A stretch of 64,000 nucleotides of DNA from Komagataella phaffii GS115 (GCF_000027005.1 NC_012963.1:1612001-1676000); one strand, 5' to 3'. Counted from the first letter of the stretch, positions 8,832 through 18,288 are shown. Numbers and translations are program-made. The notes: generated from the sequence alone by a model not told the origin.

Positions 8832-9956
8832 TTATTGAGCTTGCTGTTTTTGCTCTTCTAAAAAGCTATTTTTTGACTCATACCCCTTGATTTCCCCTTT
8901 CTCAATTGTAACAACTTTTAGATAGTCCTTTGGCTGTGGTTCCGGATTAGCAAAGCCAATAGATTTGGCAAGACTGAAATAATTTTCACTTCCCTGCCCG
9001 TTTTTGTAATGAAATGATTCCAACTGAGAATTTGTGCTCAGCAACAGCGTTCTAGGCCCATGAACTTTTATATACTGGTTGTTTCCAGTCAAATATCTAT
9101 AACTTGACGTAATAACGTCTTTTGCTTGACTGAAGTATTTTAAAACCGGCCGACTTGAAATTTGTTCTCTGGAGCCTTCTTTTAACTCCTTATTCAAGTT
9201 TACATTTTTCAAAGATTGCGGTATTTCCGAATTCCCGTTTACGCTAATGGCGAGTAAGTTTTCTTTTCTAATAAGAATAGTCTCATTACCAAGTGTAATT
9301 TTATAGATCTGGCCTTCGCCTGTCAAAGATAACAGACCTCTACCAGAAATCAACGTATATACCCTGGGAAACTTTGTTAATGACTTGGGTAAAAATGGAT
9401 TCGTTATAGTCAAATTGTCACCAGCATAGGCTTGCACTGCTTTAGGTGGAAACACAGCCCAATCCAATCTACCATCCAAGTCTAGACTGACAAAAGATCT
9501 TTGTCTCACTATTTTGCTGGACGAACCCCAACTGAATGTAGAAACGGAGCTGCTTACTAGGGCATTAAATGGGATAGTGCTAAAAATCTTTTCATATCTG
9601 AAGTTGATCAACCCAAAAAGAGTTCTCTTAATGGGATTTATCAACCGAGTTTGACTAACCAAAGAGTCCAGTACACTGTGTTTGTCCTTTGAATTGAGTG
9701 ATATAATTGATCCCTTACTCACATAGAGTGGATACGAGGGGGGGATACTGACATTGAGAACTGTAGCTGGCGAACCTATTACTTGAAAAACTGGCTTGGA
9801 CGCTTGATTGACTCCAATGTCATCTATGCTGGAGAGAAGTTTCGGCTGTTCTGAGTCTTTTCGCTTCTCTGACGACACGGAAGACGCCTGAACTATCGAC
9901 AGATTCCTAACGGTGACATTAGCGTTAAGTATGCGGCACACCCTTTGTGTTAACAT
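8832..9956 (-). CDS. AIM24: Mitochondrial inner-membrane organisation protein Aim24
   Basis: Aim24 is a mitochondrial inner-membrane protein that supports cristae/MICOS integrity and respiratory growth. The frame opens at TTG (9986), but the ATG at 9956 starts a convincing presequence (MLTQRVCRILNANVTVRNLS), so I use that start (374 residues). The AIM24 fold of beta repeats is recognisable: VFQVIGSPATVLNVSIPPSYPLYVSKGSIISL near the front, PFLPKSLTKFPRVYTLISGRGLLSLTGEGQIYKITL in the middle, and a C-terminal KYFSQAKDVITSSYRYLTG...VHGPRTLLLST. It shares a 226-base divergent promoter with PRE1 that holds two CCAAT boxes, which suits a nuclear gene for a mitochondrial protein. The N-terminus is my inference. 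Confidence 0.88.
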   Translation of the reverse strand: MLTQRVCRILNANVTVRNLSIVQASSVSSEKRKDSEQPKLLSSIDDIGVNQASKPVFQVIGSPATVLNVSIPPSYPLYVSKGSIISLNSKDKHSVLDSLVSQTRLINPIKRTLFGLINFRYEKIFSTIPFNALVSSSVSTFSWGSSSKIVRQRSFVSLDLDGRLDWAVFPPKAVQAYAGDNLTITNPFLPKSLTKFPRVYTLISGRGLLSLTGEGQIYKITLGNETILIRKENLLAISVNGNSEIPQSLKNVNLNKELKEGSREQISSRPVLKYFSQAKDVITSSYRYLTGNNQYIKVHGPRTLLLSTNSQLESFHYKNGQGSENYFSLAKSIGFANPEPQPKDYLKVVTIEKGEIKGYESKNSFLEEQKQQAQ

Positions 9957-9992
9957 ATGAATGAACGTTGGTGAAGGGAATATCAACTTTAC

Positions 9993-10102
9993 CCAATCAG
10001 CCGCGAAGGAGAGCTGGGAGGATAGTGAATTATCTGTAGGGGAGCATCGCTCGATGTTATTTTTCTGAGAAAGATGATTGAAAAAGTTGTGTGTAACCCA
10101 AT
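9993..10102. promoter_or_regulatory. Two CCAAT boxes between AIM24 and PRE1
   Basis: The ten-base stretch ACCCAATCA plus one base occurs twice in the divergent promoter, with CCAAT at 9993-9997 and 10098-10102, both in the plus orientation. CCAAT boxes are bound by the Hap2/3/4/5 complex, the activator of many respiratory genes. They lie 37 and 142 bases upstream of the AIM24 ATG, so control of AIM24 is the simpler reading. Function is inferred from motif and position only. Confidence 0.45.
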
Positions 10103-10182
10103 CAATACCTAATCCTCCCGCGCTAGGTTACCATACATCAAGCATTTGCCTCCCTCTCTATCTCCACTTGCCTAATACAACA

Positions 10183-10773
10183 ATGGACATTGTACTGGGA
10201 ATCAAGGTATCCGACGGTGTCGTGATAGCCACATCCAAAGCTGCCACTCGTGGTATATCAATTTTGAAGGATACCGACGACAAAACAAGGGACTTGAGTG
10301 ATCATAACTTAATGGCATTCACTGGAGAGTCTGGAGACACGGTGCAATTTGCCGAGTACATCCAGGCCAATATTCAACTTTATAATATGAGAGAGGGCCA
10401 TGAATTGTCTCCCTATGCAGTTTCTCATTTTGTCAGGAACACACTGGCTAAATCCCTCAGATCTAGGAAACCTTATCAAGTGAATGCACTTTTAGCAGGT
10501 TATGACACAGACAAGAAGACTCCAAGTCTCAGTTGGATTGATTACTTAGGCACCAAGGCAGATCTTCCATATGCAGCACACGGGTATGCCGCATTTTACA
10601 CGTTGTCTCTCTTGGACCATCATTATAGGAAGGACATGACGGTGGAAGATGGTTTAAGGTTATTGAAGCTCTGTAACAAAGAGTTGAACACAAGAATGCC
10701 AATTGACTTTAAAGGTTTGCAAGTAAAGGTTGTGAACAAAGATGGAGTCAAGGTAGTGGACGGAGAATGGTAA
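10183..10773 (+). CDS. PRE1: 20S proteasome subunit beta-4
   Basis: This is a non-catalytic beta subunit of the 20S proteasome core. The start MDIVLGIKVSDGVVIATSKAATRG aligns directly with yeast Pre1, including its lack of an N-terminal propeptide and of the catalytic threonine. Further signatures are GDTVQFAEYIQANIQLY, YELSP-like HELSPYAVSHFVR, and IDYLGTKADLPYAAHGYAAFYTLSLLDHHYR. The computed frame runs 35 codons further upstream from a TTG, but that stretch is C/T-rich leader. The ATG at 10183 (196 residues) is the family start. No perfect Rpn4 (PACE) site is visible upstream, only a one-mismatch version very close to the ATG. Confidence 0.97.
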   Translation: MDIVLGIKVSDGVVIATSKAATRGISILKDTDDKTRDLSDHNLMAFTGESGDTVQFAEYIQANIQLYNMREGHELSPYAVSHFVRNTLAKSLRSRKPYQVNALLAGYDTDKKTPSLSWIDYLGTKADLPYAAHGYAAFYTLSLLDHHYRKDMTVEDGLRLLKLCNKELNTRMPIDFKGLQVKVVNKDGVKVVDGEW

Positions 10774-11047
10774 TGATTCTCGCATGATTCTCAATCAGCT
10801 ACAGTATAGGTATAGATAATCAATAGCAAAAGAGTTGTACCGATGATCCTTTATTTCTTTTCTCACCGCTCCTTATGGAACGATCAGTTCTTAAGGGTGC
10901 AGATATGTGACAGGTCCAGTATGATCTTGTTCTCTAGATGCCCTCTTCTTGTTTCTCCTCTGTTGTAATAATCATTCTGAGGTTCTGATATCTCGCGCTC
11001 CGTATTATTTAGTTCTTCAGAATGTCTGTACTACCCCATCTCATCTA

Positions 11048-14000
11048 ATGAAGTTATTAGATTTGTTGAGATCCTTGCAGCCGGATTTATCTGCAAGCGA
11101 GTTAGATTTGATGGAGGGATTTATATCCGACTTATACAAGAAATCCTCCACTTTAGACGCATTTCAAGAAGTTTTGAAGGAGAATGGTGCCGAATTTTCA
11201 GTTACTGATATCTTCAAAATCGACAAGCTACTAGATGGAAAGTGGATAAGTGAACCAACCAAGCCACACAAACAGGAACCGCCACATCATACTGATACTA
11301 ATACGTTGTACAATAGCCAAATCACGGCTCATAACCAAGAAAGAAAGAAAAAAGATAGCATAAATTCCAGGCTCCAACCTATTATAGTTGGGGCCAGTTA
11401 TTCAGGACAGATTACTAACATAACGCCTTATGGTGCTTTCATCAGATTGCAAGCATTAAGAAGGCCCACTGGACTTTGCCATATATCAGAAATGTCCAGT
11501 TCAGAAATTAGACACCCATTAGATGTGGCTAACGTGGGCGATAAGGTGACAGCGACCGTGCTGAGTGTTTCCTCCAATAAAATATCCCTCAGTCTCAAAA
11601 ACCCAGACGAATTGCAGCTAAGAGGTCAAATACAGAGAGGTCGATCAGAAGTTCGGGACACTAAAGTTCGAAAACAACTATCATCCCCAGAAAAATGGGA
11701 AATTCGACAGTTGATATCTTCCGGAGCTCTGAAGGCTTCTGATTACCCAGAACTAGATGATGAATACCAATCAGTCCTGGATGAGCATAAACGAGGATAC
11801 AACGATAGAGAGAAGGATGAAGAAGTAGAGATCGTTGTAAAACAGAAGCCTCCCCCATTCTTGAACGGTAAATCATCTTCTCTAAGGGAGATATCACCGA
11901 TAAGGGTCATAAAAACCCCTGAAGGATCTTTGAATAGATCGGCGATGAATGGTTCTGATTTGTTGAAGGAGCGCAAAGAGTTAAAGAAAGGCCTGAGGCC
12001 TGAGATCAGCAATAAAGTCTCAGAATGGAAAGACTCTATTAAGAAAGACTCATATGGTAAAACCACCACCAAGAACCTACAAGAACAAAGGGAGTCTTTA
12101 CCTGTATTTTCTATGAAGCAAATGCTACTGGAAACCGTCAAGAATAATAAATTTGTCGTTATTGTAGGTGAGACGGGTTCCGGTAAGACTACCCAGATTA
12201 CCCAATATTTGGCCGAGGAAGGATTTAATAAAGGGAATATGATCATAGGTTGCACCCAACCTCGACGAGTTGCTGCTGTGAGTGTTGCAAAAAGAGTATC
12301 AGAAGAAGTTGGCTGTAGGCTGGGGCAGGAAGTTGGTTATACAATAAGATTTGAAGATAATACTTCGGATGTAACCAAGATCAAGTACATGACTGACGGT
12401 ATGCTTCAAAGAGAGGCAATGGTTGATAAAATGCTTAGTAAATACTCTGTCATTATGCTAGACGAAGCTCATGAGAGAACCATTGCGACGGATGTTTTAT
12501 TCGTTCTCTTAAAGACAGCAGCGATGAAACGAGACGACCTTAAGATCATTGTCACATCTGCAACATTAGACAGTGGAAAGTTTTCCACTTACTTTGAAAA
12601 CTGTCCAATAATTCAAATTCCCGGAAGAACATTCCCAGTGGAAATTTTCTACACCAAGGAACCTGAACTAGATTACTTGCAGGCAACATTAGAATGTGTA
12701 CTGTCTATCCATAAGAATGAGTCAAGAGGTGACATTTTAGTATTTTTAACAGGTCAAGAGGAAATTGATACATGCTGTGAAGTGTTATACGAAAAATTAA
12801 TAGATCTTCATCAAGAAAATGAACTGATAATTTTACCCATTTATTCTTCTTTACCCTCAGAAATGCAGTCTAAAATATTTGAACCAACCCCAGTTGGGAA
12901 AAGAAAAGTCATTATAGCCACTAACATTGCAGAGACGTCTATTACTATTGATGGCATATACTACGTCATTGATCCAGGATTTGTCAAGGTAAATGCTTAC
13001 GACCCAAAACTTGGAATGGATTCTTTAATGGTGACACCTATATCTCAAGCACAAGCAAAGCAAAGAGCTGGTAGAGCAGGTAGAACTGGACCAGGCAAAT
13101 GCTTCCGATTGTATACTGAAACCGGATACAATAAGGAAATGTTACCCAATAGTATTCCTGAAATCCAAAGACAGAATCTCGCACATACAATTCTTATGCT
13201 AAAGGCGATGGGGGTTCAAGACCTAATTGGGTTTGAGTTCATGGACCCACCGCCATTAAAAACAATGCTAAGTGCGTTGGAAGAACTATACAACTTGGAG
13301 GCTCTGACGGAAGATGGCGACTTGACAGAATTGGGCCGTAGAATGGCGGATTTCCCAATGGATCCGGGTCTTGCCAAGGTTTTGATCAAATCCATTGAAT
13401 TTGGGTGCAGTGAGGAGATGCTAAGTATTGTATCTATGTTATCAGTGCAGTCAATCTTCTACAGACCTACGGGGGAACTGAGAAAAAAGGCCGATGAAAA
13501 AAGAGTCCGATTTAACCATCCTCATGGAGACCATATGACTATGCTAAATGTGTACGAGAAATGGGTAAGAAACGGTAGCTCCAAGGAATGGTGCAAAGAT
13601 AACTTCATTCATTATAGGAGTCTTCTTCGGGTAAGGGATGTTAGGACACAACTAAAAAAAATAATGAACAAATATGGTTCTGAGATGAGAAGTTGTGGGC
13701 AGAATAGCAACTTGATTCGAGTAAACTTGTGCTGTGGTTTTTTCAAGAATACTGCCAAAAAGGATAGTGAAACATCATGCTATAAGACTCTATTGGAGAA
13801 TACCACAGTGTATCTCCACCCCTCATCCTCCTTATTTGGAAAATCATCATCAGAATATGTGATTTATCACACTCTATTACTGACAACAAAGGAGTATATG
13901 CATTGTGTGAGTGTAATTGAACCCACTTGGTTAGTTGAGCAAGCTCCAAGGTTCTTCGCCAAGGCGGATACTGAGCAAGTAAACAAGAGAAAACGAACAG

Positions 14001-14065
14001 TGAAAATTCAGCCGCTTTATAATCGTTTCGACCAGCAACAAAGTTGGAGACTCAGTAAGAGGTAA
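11048..14065 (+). CDS. PRP22: DEAH-box spliceosomal RNA helicase Prp22
   Basis: Prp22 acts in the second step of splicing and then releases mature mRNA from the spliceosome. The S1 RNA-binding domain (residue about 115, SGQITNITPYGAFIRL...GLCHISEMS) separates Prp22/DHX8 from Prp2, Prp16 and Prp43. The helicase motifs are complete: GETGSGKT (about 375), TQPRRVAA, DEAH (about 472), SAT, FLTGQEEID, TNIAETSITI and QRAGRAGRTGPG (about 672). HA2 and OB-fold domains follow, ending in VKIQPLYNRFDQQQSWRLSKR. The computed frame opens at TTG (10949). I use the ATG at 11048, which gives 1005 residues, somewhat shorter than S. cerevisiae Prp22 because the N-terminus is shorter. It converges on MSL1, another splicing gene, with 32 bases between the stops. 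Confidence 0.95.
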   Translation: MKLLDLLRSLQPDLSASELDLMEGFISDLYKKSSTLDAFQEVLKENGAEFSVTDIFKIDKLLDGKWISEPTKPHKQEPPHHTDTNTLYNSQITAHNQERKKKDSINSRLQPIIVGASYSGQITNITPYGAFIRLQALRRPTGLCHISEMSSSEIRHPLDVANVGDKVTATVLSVSSNKISLSLKNPDELQLRGQIQRGRSEVRDTKVRKQLSSPEKWEIRQLISSGALKASDYPELDDEYQSVLDEHKRGYNDREKDEEVEIVVKQKPPPFLNGKSSSLREISPIRVIKTPEGSLNRSAMNGSDLLKERKELKKGLRPEISNKVSEWKDSIKKDSYGKTTTKNLQEQRESLPVFSMKQMLLETVKNNKFVVIVGETGSGKTTQITQYLAEEGFNKGNMIIGCTQPRRVAAVSVAKRVSEEVGCRLGQEVGYTIRFEDNTSDVTKIKYMTDGMLQREAMVDKMLSKYSVIMLDEAHERTIATDVLFVLLKTAAMKRDDLKIIVTSATLDSGKFSTYFENCPIIQIPGRTFPVEIFYTKEPELDYLQATLECVLSIHKNESRGDILVFLTGQEEIDTCCEVLYEKLIDLHQENELIILPIYSSLPSEMQSKIFEPTPVGKRKVIIATNIAETSITIDGIYYVIDPGFVKVNAYDPKLGMDSLMVTPISQAQAKQRAGRAGRTGPGKCFRLYTETGYNKEMLPNSIPEIQRQNLAHTILMLKAMGVQDLIGFEFMDPPPLKTMLSALEELYNLEALTEDGDLTELGRRMADFPMDPGLAKVLIKSIEFGCSEEMLSIVSMLSVQSIFYRPTGELRKKADEKRVRFNHPHGDHMTMLNVYEKWVRNGSSKEWCKDNFIHYRSLLRVRDVRTQLKKIMNKYGSEMRSCGQNSNLIRVNLCCGFFKNTAKKDSETSCYKTLLENTTVYLHPSSSLFGKSSSEYVIYHTLLLTTKEYMHCVSVIEPTWLVEQAPRFFAKADTEQVNKRKRTVKIQPLYNRFDQQQSWRLSKR

Positions 14066-14097
14066 CACAAGTCAAACTAAAATGACCATGCTGAGTA

Positions 14098-14430
14098 TTA
14101 AAATGAATCTTCAATTTTCTTAGAGTTGTTCTTAGCAAATTCAACAATCAACTTCTTCCCAAAAATGACTCGATTTTGGAGTTTATTTCTAGCCACAATA
14201 GTATCATTTGAATCACTAAAAGAGATGAATGCTTGCCCTCTCATTTTTGGGGGACAATTTATCGCCACAACGTCACCATAAACTGAGAAGAGGTAGTACA
14301 ATTGTTGTTCAAGTTGGTGCGGTTTCAGCTTGTCATTGATATTCTTAACATATAGAGTGTAAGAAGGATTCTTCTCTACTTTTGGTCTTTTTGTAGGAGC
14401 ATCTTCTACGTCGTTCGACCTTTTGGACAT
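14098..14430 (-). CDS. MSL1: U2 snRNP protein of the U2B''/U1A family
   Basis: This 110-residue protein consists of a basic N-terminal tail (KRPKVEKNP) and one RRM. The RRM reads TLYVKNINDKLKPHQLEQQL...LFSVYGDVVAINCPPKMRGQAFISF, with RNP2 (LYVKNI) and RNP1 (RGQAFISF). This spacing and the 'KL' start of helix 1 are typical of U1A/U2B''. The short single-RRM form corresponds to yeast Msl1, which binds stem-loop IV of U2 snRNA. U1A (Mud1) would be larger with two RRMs. A bacterial-type or generic RRM protein is unlikely. It lies tail to tail with PRP22. Confidence 0.85.
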   Translation of the reverse strand: MSKRSNDVEDAPTKRPKVEKNPSYTLYVKNINDKLKPHQLEQQLYYLFSVYGDVVAINCPPKMRGQAFISFSDSNDTIVARNKLQNRVIFGKKLIVEFAKNNSKKIEDSF

Positions 14431-14517
14431 TGGTATAAAGACGAATGAACTGGAGAACTGTCAGAAAATTATTATAATTGATATCTGTCTCTACTTATGT
14501 CGCGAATCATATTTCAT

Positions 14518-15531
14518 TCATCCTCTGTTAGTAGTGTTACCACTTCCCTTTGGATTGGCTTCTTTAAATTCATCCCATTGGCGGGCTTTGTAAGTTTCTT
14601 GGTCATGGTATTTGTCCGCATCCCCGGCTTCTTCGTCATTGTCTTGAGGTTGTTGCGGTTTGACCATTCCGCCGTTCTGAAGCTCTTGTTCTACTAACTC
14701 TTCAACTGTCATGGAAGGAAGAACTTGACCAGTACCATAGACCTTGGACCTCAATTGGTTCCTGTCACTAACTATGGTGAACGGTTTCAGTACCCTTCCT
14801 TGTTTCGATACAAGAGGTGACTTCAAAGTCTCTAGTTTGTCAGTATATTCGAAGGGCAATACCTCGTCTGGGTGATCTTCCTCTTCAATTTTCGGTTCAG
14901 GAATATTCTTCAACACCTCTAACTCTAGCATGTTCCCCTCGTATGACTGAAGGGCATTGAGGGCAAACAGTTTCAACTGGTCAATGTACACTTGCCTGAC
15001 TATCTCGTCGTCTAGATTGTCTACCTGATCAATAATTTTCAGACGTTCATTCAGGGCTTTTTCCTGTTTGAAGTTCTCAATCTTGTACTCTCTTCTTTGC
15101 GTAGGATCACTAGGCCTTAGTTCTTCTAGGGTGGGATTATATGGATCCTTGAAGTGTTCTAGTAGTTGTGATTGCGATTTGTCTAATATTTCGTAATTGT
15201 CCAACGAATGAAGGAACTGTAGATAAAATTTCTGCGAAGACTTCAATGTTTTTGCTCTTGACTTCCTGTCCATATTAAGCTCAAGACATGAAGCAATGTA
15301 GTAATCGATAGACAGGTATTGGATATGTTTGGTGGCAATTTCTTCGATTGTCTCATTGATGCTGAACAGTGCGAGCCTCAATATTGAGGATTTGACATTA
15401 TCTAGTTGATGTATAATCTGTTCCAGTTTCAAGGAGAACTCTGTGGAATCTTTTCTAAGATTGGAGTTAACTATGTTATTAACGCCTTTCAAAGCACTCT
15501 GAAACTGTTCAGATAGCGGAAGTTCAGACAT
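14518..15531 (-). CDS. TAP42: TOR-signalling regulator of PP2A-type phosphatases (alpha4 family)
   Basis: Tap42 binds the catalytic subunits of PP2A and Sit4 when TORC1 is active and so transmits nutrient signals. The N-terminal helical, TPR-like domain is recognisable by RLALFSINETIEEIATKHIQYLSIDYYIASCLE (residues about 55-90) and by DPTQRREYKIENFKQEKALNERLKII, the most conserved block of the family. The C-terminus carries VLPFEYTDKLETLKSPLVSKQGRVLKPFTIV and ends with DEFKEANPKGSGNTTNRG, also conserved. The length of 337 is typical. The downstream plus-strand region is antisense to the end of this gene and holds no real gene. Confidence 0.95.
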   Translation of the reverse strand: MSELPLSEQFQSALKGVNNIVNSNLRKDSTEFSLKLEQIIHQLDNVKSSILRLALFSINETIEEIATKHIQYLSIDYYIASCLELNMDRKSRAKTLKSSQKFYLQFLHSLDNYEILDKSQSQLLEHFKDPYNPTLEELRPSDPTQRREYKIENFKQEKALNERLKIIDQVDNLDDEIVRQVYIDQLKLFALNALQSYEGNMLELEVLKNIPEPKIEEEDHPDEVLPFEYTDKLETLKSPLVSKQGRVLKPFTIVSDRNQLRSKVYGTGQVLPSMTVEELVEQELQNGGMVKPQQPQDNDEEAGDADKYHDQETYKARQWDEFKEANPKGSGNTTNRG

Positions 15532-15717
15532 TTAATGGAATGGTAACTGTCGTGGGAAAGAGATCAGGTGTAACCCAAACGCGATTACATAATCAATTGT
15601 TTCAAGCCCATTCATATACCAACTTTTACAAGAATCCTTTCACCGTCTTATTAGTAGTGAAAAGGCCCAATTGTCTCTATGCGCCTTATCAAAATGGTCT
15701 AAATAAATACATATATA

Positions 15718-16215
15718 TTACACTTCACTCTGGATGGGTTTATCGAGGAAAGAGCCGTGAAGGAATATAGTGATACCACTAACGGTCGCCCAAGACAAGA
15801 CTGTGCCAACTGGAGATGAGATGAAGACCAAAATAATTGAAACAATTGCCACAAAACCGTAAAGGTGGCTCACATTTACCCTAAACGCGATCAAATCTAC
15901 TTCGTCTTGCTGAATTCTTGATATTCCAAACACAGCTGAGAGAATGAAAACCACCAATAAGAGTAGCAAGAGATTCTGCAGTAAGAAGTAAACTCCAAAT
16001 ACCAATGCAATCAGAACGTAATTGTAGTAAAAATATCTCAAATTGAAAGTAAGCCGGGATTGTAAATCCAGTAATGATGTTGGTTTAGTAACTCTTTTCA
16101 AGTCCAAAAACTCCCTTGACGGCCTGAGCAACTCCCATTTGGCTCTGAATGATTGTGTGGATCCCAAATTGGAGTAATCCGGGTTGAAACTTGAGAACGA
16201 AGAGAACTGGTTCAT
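15718..16215 (-). CDS. YIP3: PRA1/prenylated-Rab acceptor family membrane protein
   Basis: This is a 165-residue PRA1-domain protein of the ER-Golgi membranes that interacts with Yip1 and prenylated Ypt/Rab GTPases. The frame opens at TTG (16242), but the ATG at 16215 gives MNQ..., the same start as S. cerevisiae Yip3. The signature is ELLRPSREFLDLKRVTKPTSLLDLQSRLTFNLRYFYYNYVLI, followed by two long hydrophobic hairpins (VFGVYFLLQNLLLLLLVVFI and LYGFVAIVSIILVFISSPVG). The polar N- and C-termini face the cytosol in this family. No intron is needed in this species' gene. Confidence 0.88.
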   Translation of the reverse strand: MNQFSSFSSFNPDYSNLGSTQSFRAKWELLRPSREFLDLKRVTKPTSLLDLQSRLTFNLRYFYYNYVLIALVFGVYFLLQNLLLLLLVVFILSAVFGISRIQQDEVDLIAFRVNVSHLYGFVAIVSIILVFISSPVGTVLSWATVSGITIFLHGSFLDKPIQSEV

Positions 16216-16451
16216 GTGGATCACACGTTGATTAGTGGACAAGAAAAAAGTTTAAATTTGGAATTACAGTTTGACGCGATTCACCCATCTACTATTGACT
16301 TTTCATGAGCATACCGATGATGCAACAAGCGGGTGCAATCAGCCGAGGCTGATTGGTCTTTAGGGTGCTTTAAAAGATTGATTTCACTATGTACTCGTCT
16401 AAGCTAAAAAAAATCGTCATACTAAAACTTACAGGGGGACCAGTCCCTTCT

Positions 16452-16899
16452 CTAAGTACCTTTGGTAGCTGCCGAGCATGCCACAATCTTAAACTTGTCA
16501 GTACGAACAGTTTCCTTTTGATCTAATGTAATTCCCAAATCTTTAATAATAAAAGTCCAGACATCGTCACAGAATCGATAAGTATGGAGATGTCCCTTAA
16601 ATGAAATCTTGGTTTTAGCCTTCTCTTTCATCGTGTCAGCAACAACTCTGTCAAAATTGGACAGGATACGTAGAGCCAACTGAGGCTGGATTCTTTGATC
16701 TCTATAAGTAATATATTAGTAACATCGTCCGTAAAATGATAAAGGTAAGAACACTTACAAAATCAATGTATCCAGGGCATCGGTCAGTGTAGTTCCAATT
16801 CTATATGTGTTAGAGCAATGAATTAAGGTTGGTAGTTGTGGAGTAAATGTATACGTACGTGCTCTTTCGGTACAACTCGTAGTATCCTGGTCCGTTCAT
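16452..16899 (-). CDS. TOA2: TFIIA small (gamma) subunit, three exons
   Basis: Toa2 with Toa1 forms TFIIA, which stabilises TBP on the TATA box. The coding sequence is split: exon 1 16859-16899 (MNGPGYYELYRKS), exon 2 16759-16800 (IGTTLTDALDTLI) and exon 3 16452-16701 (DQRIQPQLALRILSNFDRVV to the stop). Joining them gives 110 residues that align without gaps to yeast Toa2 through the N-terminal helical bundle. The beta-barrel part is present (HLHTYRFCDDVWTFIIKDL and KFKIVACSA). Both junctions split a codon after its second base, and the donors are GTACGT and GTAAGT. The reading frame seen at 16452-16679 alone would miss the first third of the protein. It diverges from MPE1. Confidence 0.95.
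16702..16758 (-). other. TOA2 intron 2 (57 bases)
   Basis: The intron starts GTAAGT, has TACTAAT as branch site and ends ACTTATAG. The presumed branch A is at 16716, 14 bases before the 3' end. Splicing joins DTLI to LDQRIQPQ in frame, as the family alignment requires. Confidence 0.92.
16801..16858 (-). other. TOA2 intron 1 (58 bases)
   Basis: Read on the minus strand the intron starts GTACGT, carries CTCTAAC as branch site and ends ACATATAG. The presumed branch A (16810) is only 9 bases before the 3' end. Removing it restores the Toa2 family sequence exactly. Confidence 0.92.
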
Positions 16900-17127
16900 A
16901 TTTACGGTATGGTAGGCAGAGAGGGAGTGGTAGTAGGGGGAGAGAAGAGGGGGGGACAGAATATGTTCTAAAATCCTCGAAGGATGTCTAGCAAGCTGAT
17001 GGCGCAACCGGAAGCATCCTTCGAGAAGTTTGCAAGGGCATTGGTCTGTCTAATACGGCCGCGAATTACCTACCGTAGGAATTATTGATTATGAATTTCG
17101 GACCATATTCTACTACCAACTAAACCC

Positions 17128-18288
17128 ATGTCCAGTACCATTTTTTATCGGTTCAGGTCCCAGAAAGACCTGTCTAGAGTTCAGTTTGATGGTACAGGAA
17201 TTACTGTATTTGATTTGAAACGTGAAATTATCCTTCAAAACAAGCTTAATTCGAACCTTGATTTTGTCTTAACTCTACTCCACTCAGATACAAATGAACC
17301 ATACGATGACGATAACACAGTCATTCCCAGATCTTCCTCGGTAATAGCGAGACGAAGTCCTCCTATGAAGAAGGGAAGAGGAACAGCAGGTAGATATTTG
17401 GTCGGAAAACCTCGTATCAACAGAACAGCTCCCTCTGGCCCCACTACAGGTGCTCCTGCTCCAACAAACCTGACCGGATTATCTGAGGAAGAAAGAATAC
17501 AGTCTATGTTCAACCAGCAGTCCCAGAACTGGCAACAGCATCAAGAGGAGCTTTCCACCCACACTCCTGTTCATTACTCAAAAGCATCAGAGGATGCCCC
17601 TCCTCCTGGATATATCTGTTACAGATGTGGTGCCAAAGATCATTGGATCAAGAACTGTCCTACAAATAACGATCCAAACTGGGAAGGAAAACGAGTCACT
17701 AGAACTACAGGTATTCCCAAAACCTATTTGAAAACAGTAGATAAAGAGGTAGCCGAGAGCTCAGACTCTAACGTAATGATAAACGAAAATGGAGAATACG
17801 TGGTAGCCATGGCCAATCAAAAAGCTTGGGAAACTTACCAGAAGAAACATTCACAGTCAAATACAAATAAGGAGCTTTCAAAGCAGTTATTAAGCAAAGT
17901 CACCGATGATCGAATGATAGATCCCATAACGAAAGACCTGATTAAGTACCCTGTCTTGACTCCTTGCTGCAAAAAACTATATGGAAAAGAATCAATTGAA
18001 GAAGAGCTTTTGAATGACGATTTCAAATGCCCTAATTGTGGTCAAGAAGATATTTTACTGGACTCTTTGATCCCAGATGATGATCTGAAGAAACAAATCG
18101 ACGAGTTCGTAAAATCTAACTCACAAAAGAGAGAGCTAGAGGACGATGAATCCCCAGATGAAATGAACAAAAGACTCAAGTCTTCAATTCCTGCACAGAA
18201 TTTAGCTGTTCCACAAATTCCTTTCATGCCGATGATGATGCCTTTTCCTCTAATGGGAGTGCCCTTTATTCCCCCTACGAAGAAATAA
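17128..18288 (+). CDS. MPE1: Cleavage/polyadenylation factor subunit with DWNN, zinc-knuckle and RING-like domains
   Basis: Mpe1 is a subunit of the cleavage and polyadenylation factor that cuts and polyadenylates pre-mRNA. It has the full RBBP6-type set: a ubiquitin-like DWNN domain (residues 1-75, STIFYRFRSQKDLSRVQFDG), a CCHC zinc knuckle at 164-177 (C164, C167, H172, C177 in YICYRCGAKDHWIKNCP), and a U-box/RING-like domain at about 260-310 (DPITKDLIKYPVLTPCCKKL...FKCPNCGQED). The tail is Pro/Met-rich (PFMPMMMPFPLMGVPFIPP). At 386 residues it is slightly shorter than S. cerevisiae Mpe1. It shares a promoter of about 230 bases with the divergent TOA2, linking two mRNA-biogenesis genes. Confidence 0.96.
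   Translation: MSSTIFYRFRSQKDLSRVQFDGTGITVFDLKREIILQNKLNSNLDFVLTLLHSDTNEPYDDDNTVIPRSSSVIARRSPPMKKGRGTAGRYLVGKPRINRTAPSGPTTGAPAPTNLTGLSEEERIQSMFNQQSQNWQQHQEELSTHTPVHYSKASEDAPPPGYICYRCGAKDHWIKNCPTNNDPNWEGKRVTRTTGIPKTYLKTVDKEVAESSDSNVMINENGEYVVAMANQKAWETYQKKHSQSNTNKELSKQLLSKVTDDRMIDPITKDLIKYPVLTPCCKKLYGKESIEEELLNDDFKCPNCGQEDILLDSLIPDDDLKKQIDEFVKSNSQKRELEDDESPDEMNKRLKSSIPAQNLAVPQIPFMPMMMPFPLMGVPFIPPTKK

Noticed and set aside
10145..10153. TTTGCCTCC, one mismatch from the Rpn4 PACE site, before PRE1
   Set aside because: It is a single mismatched copy only 30 bases from the ATG in a C/T-rich leader; there is too little evidence for Rpn4 control.
15540..15770. 76-codon plus-strand ORF between TAP42 and YIP3
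   Set aside because: It runs antisense into the end of YIP3 and shows no conserved features; probably a chance frame.
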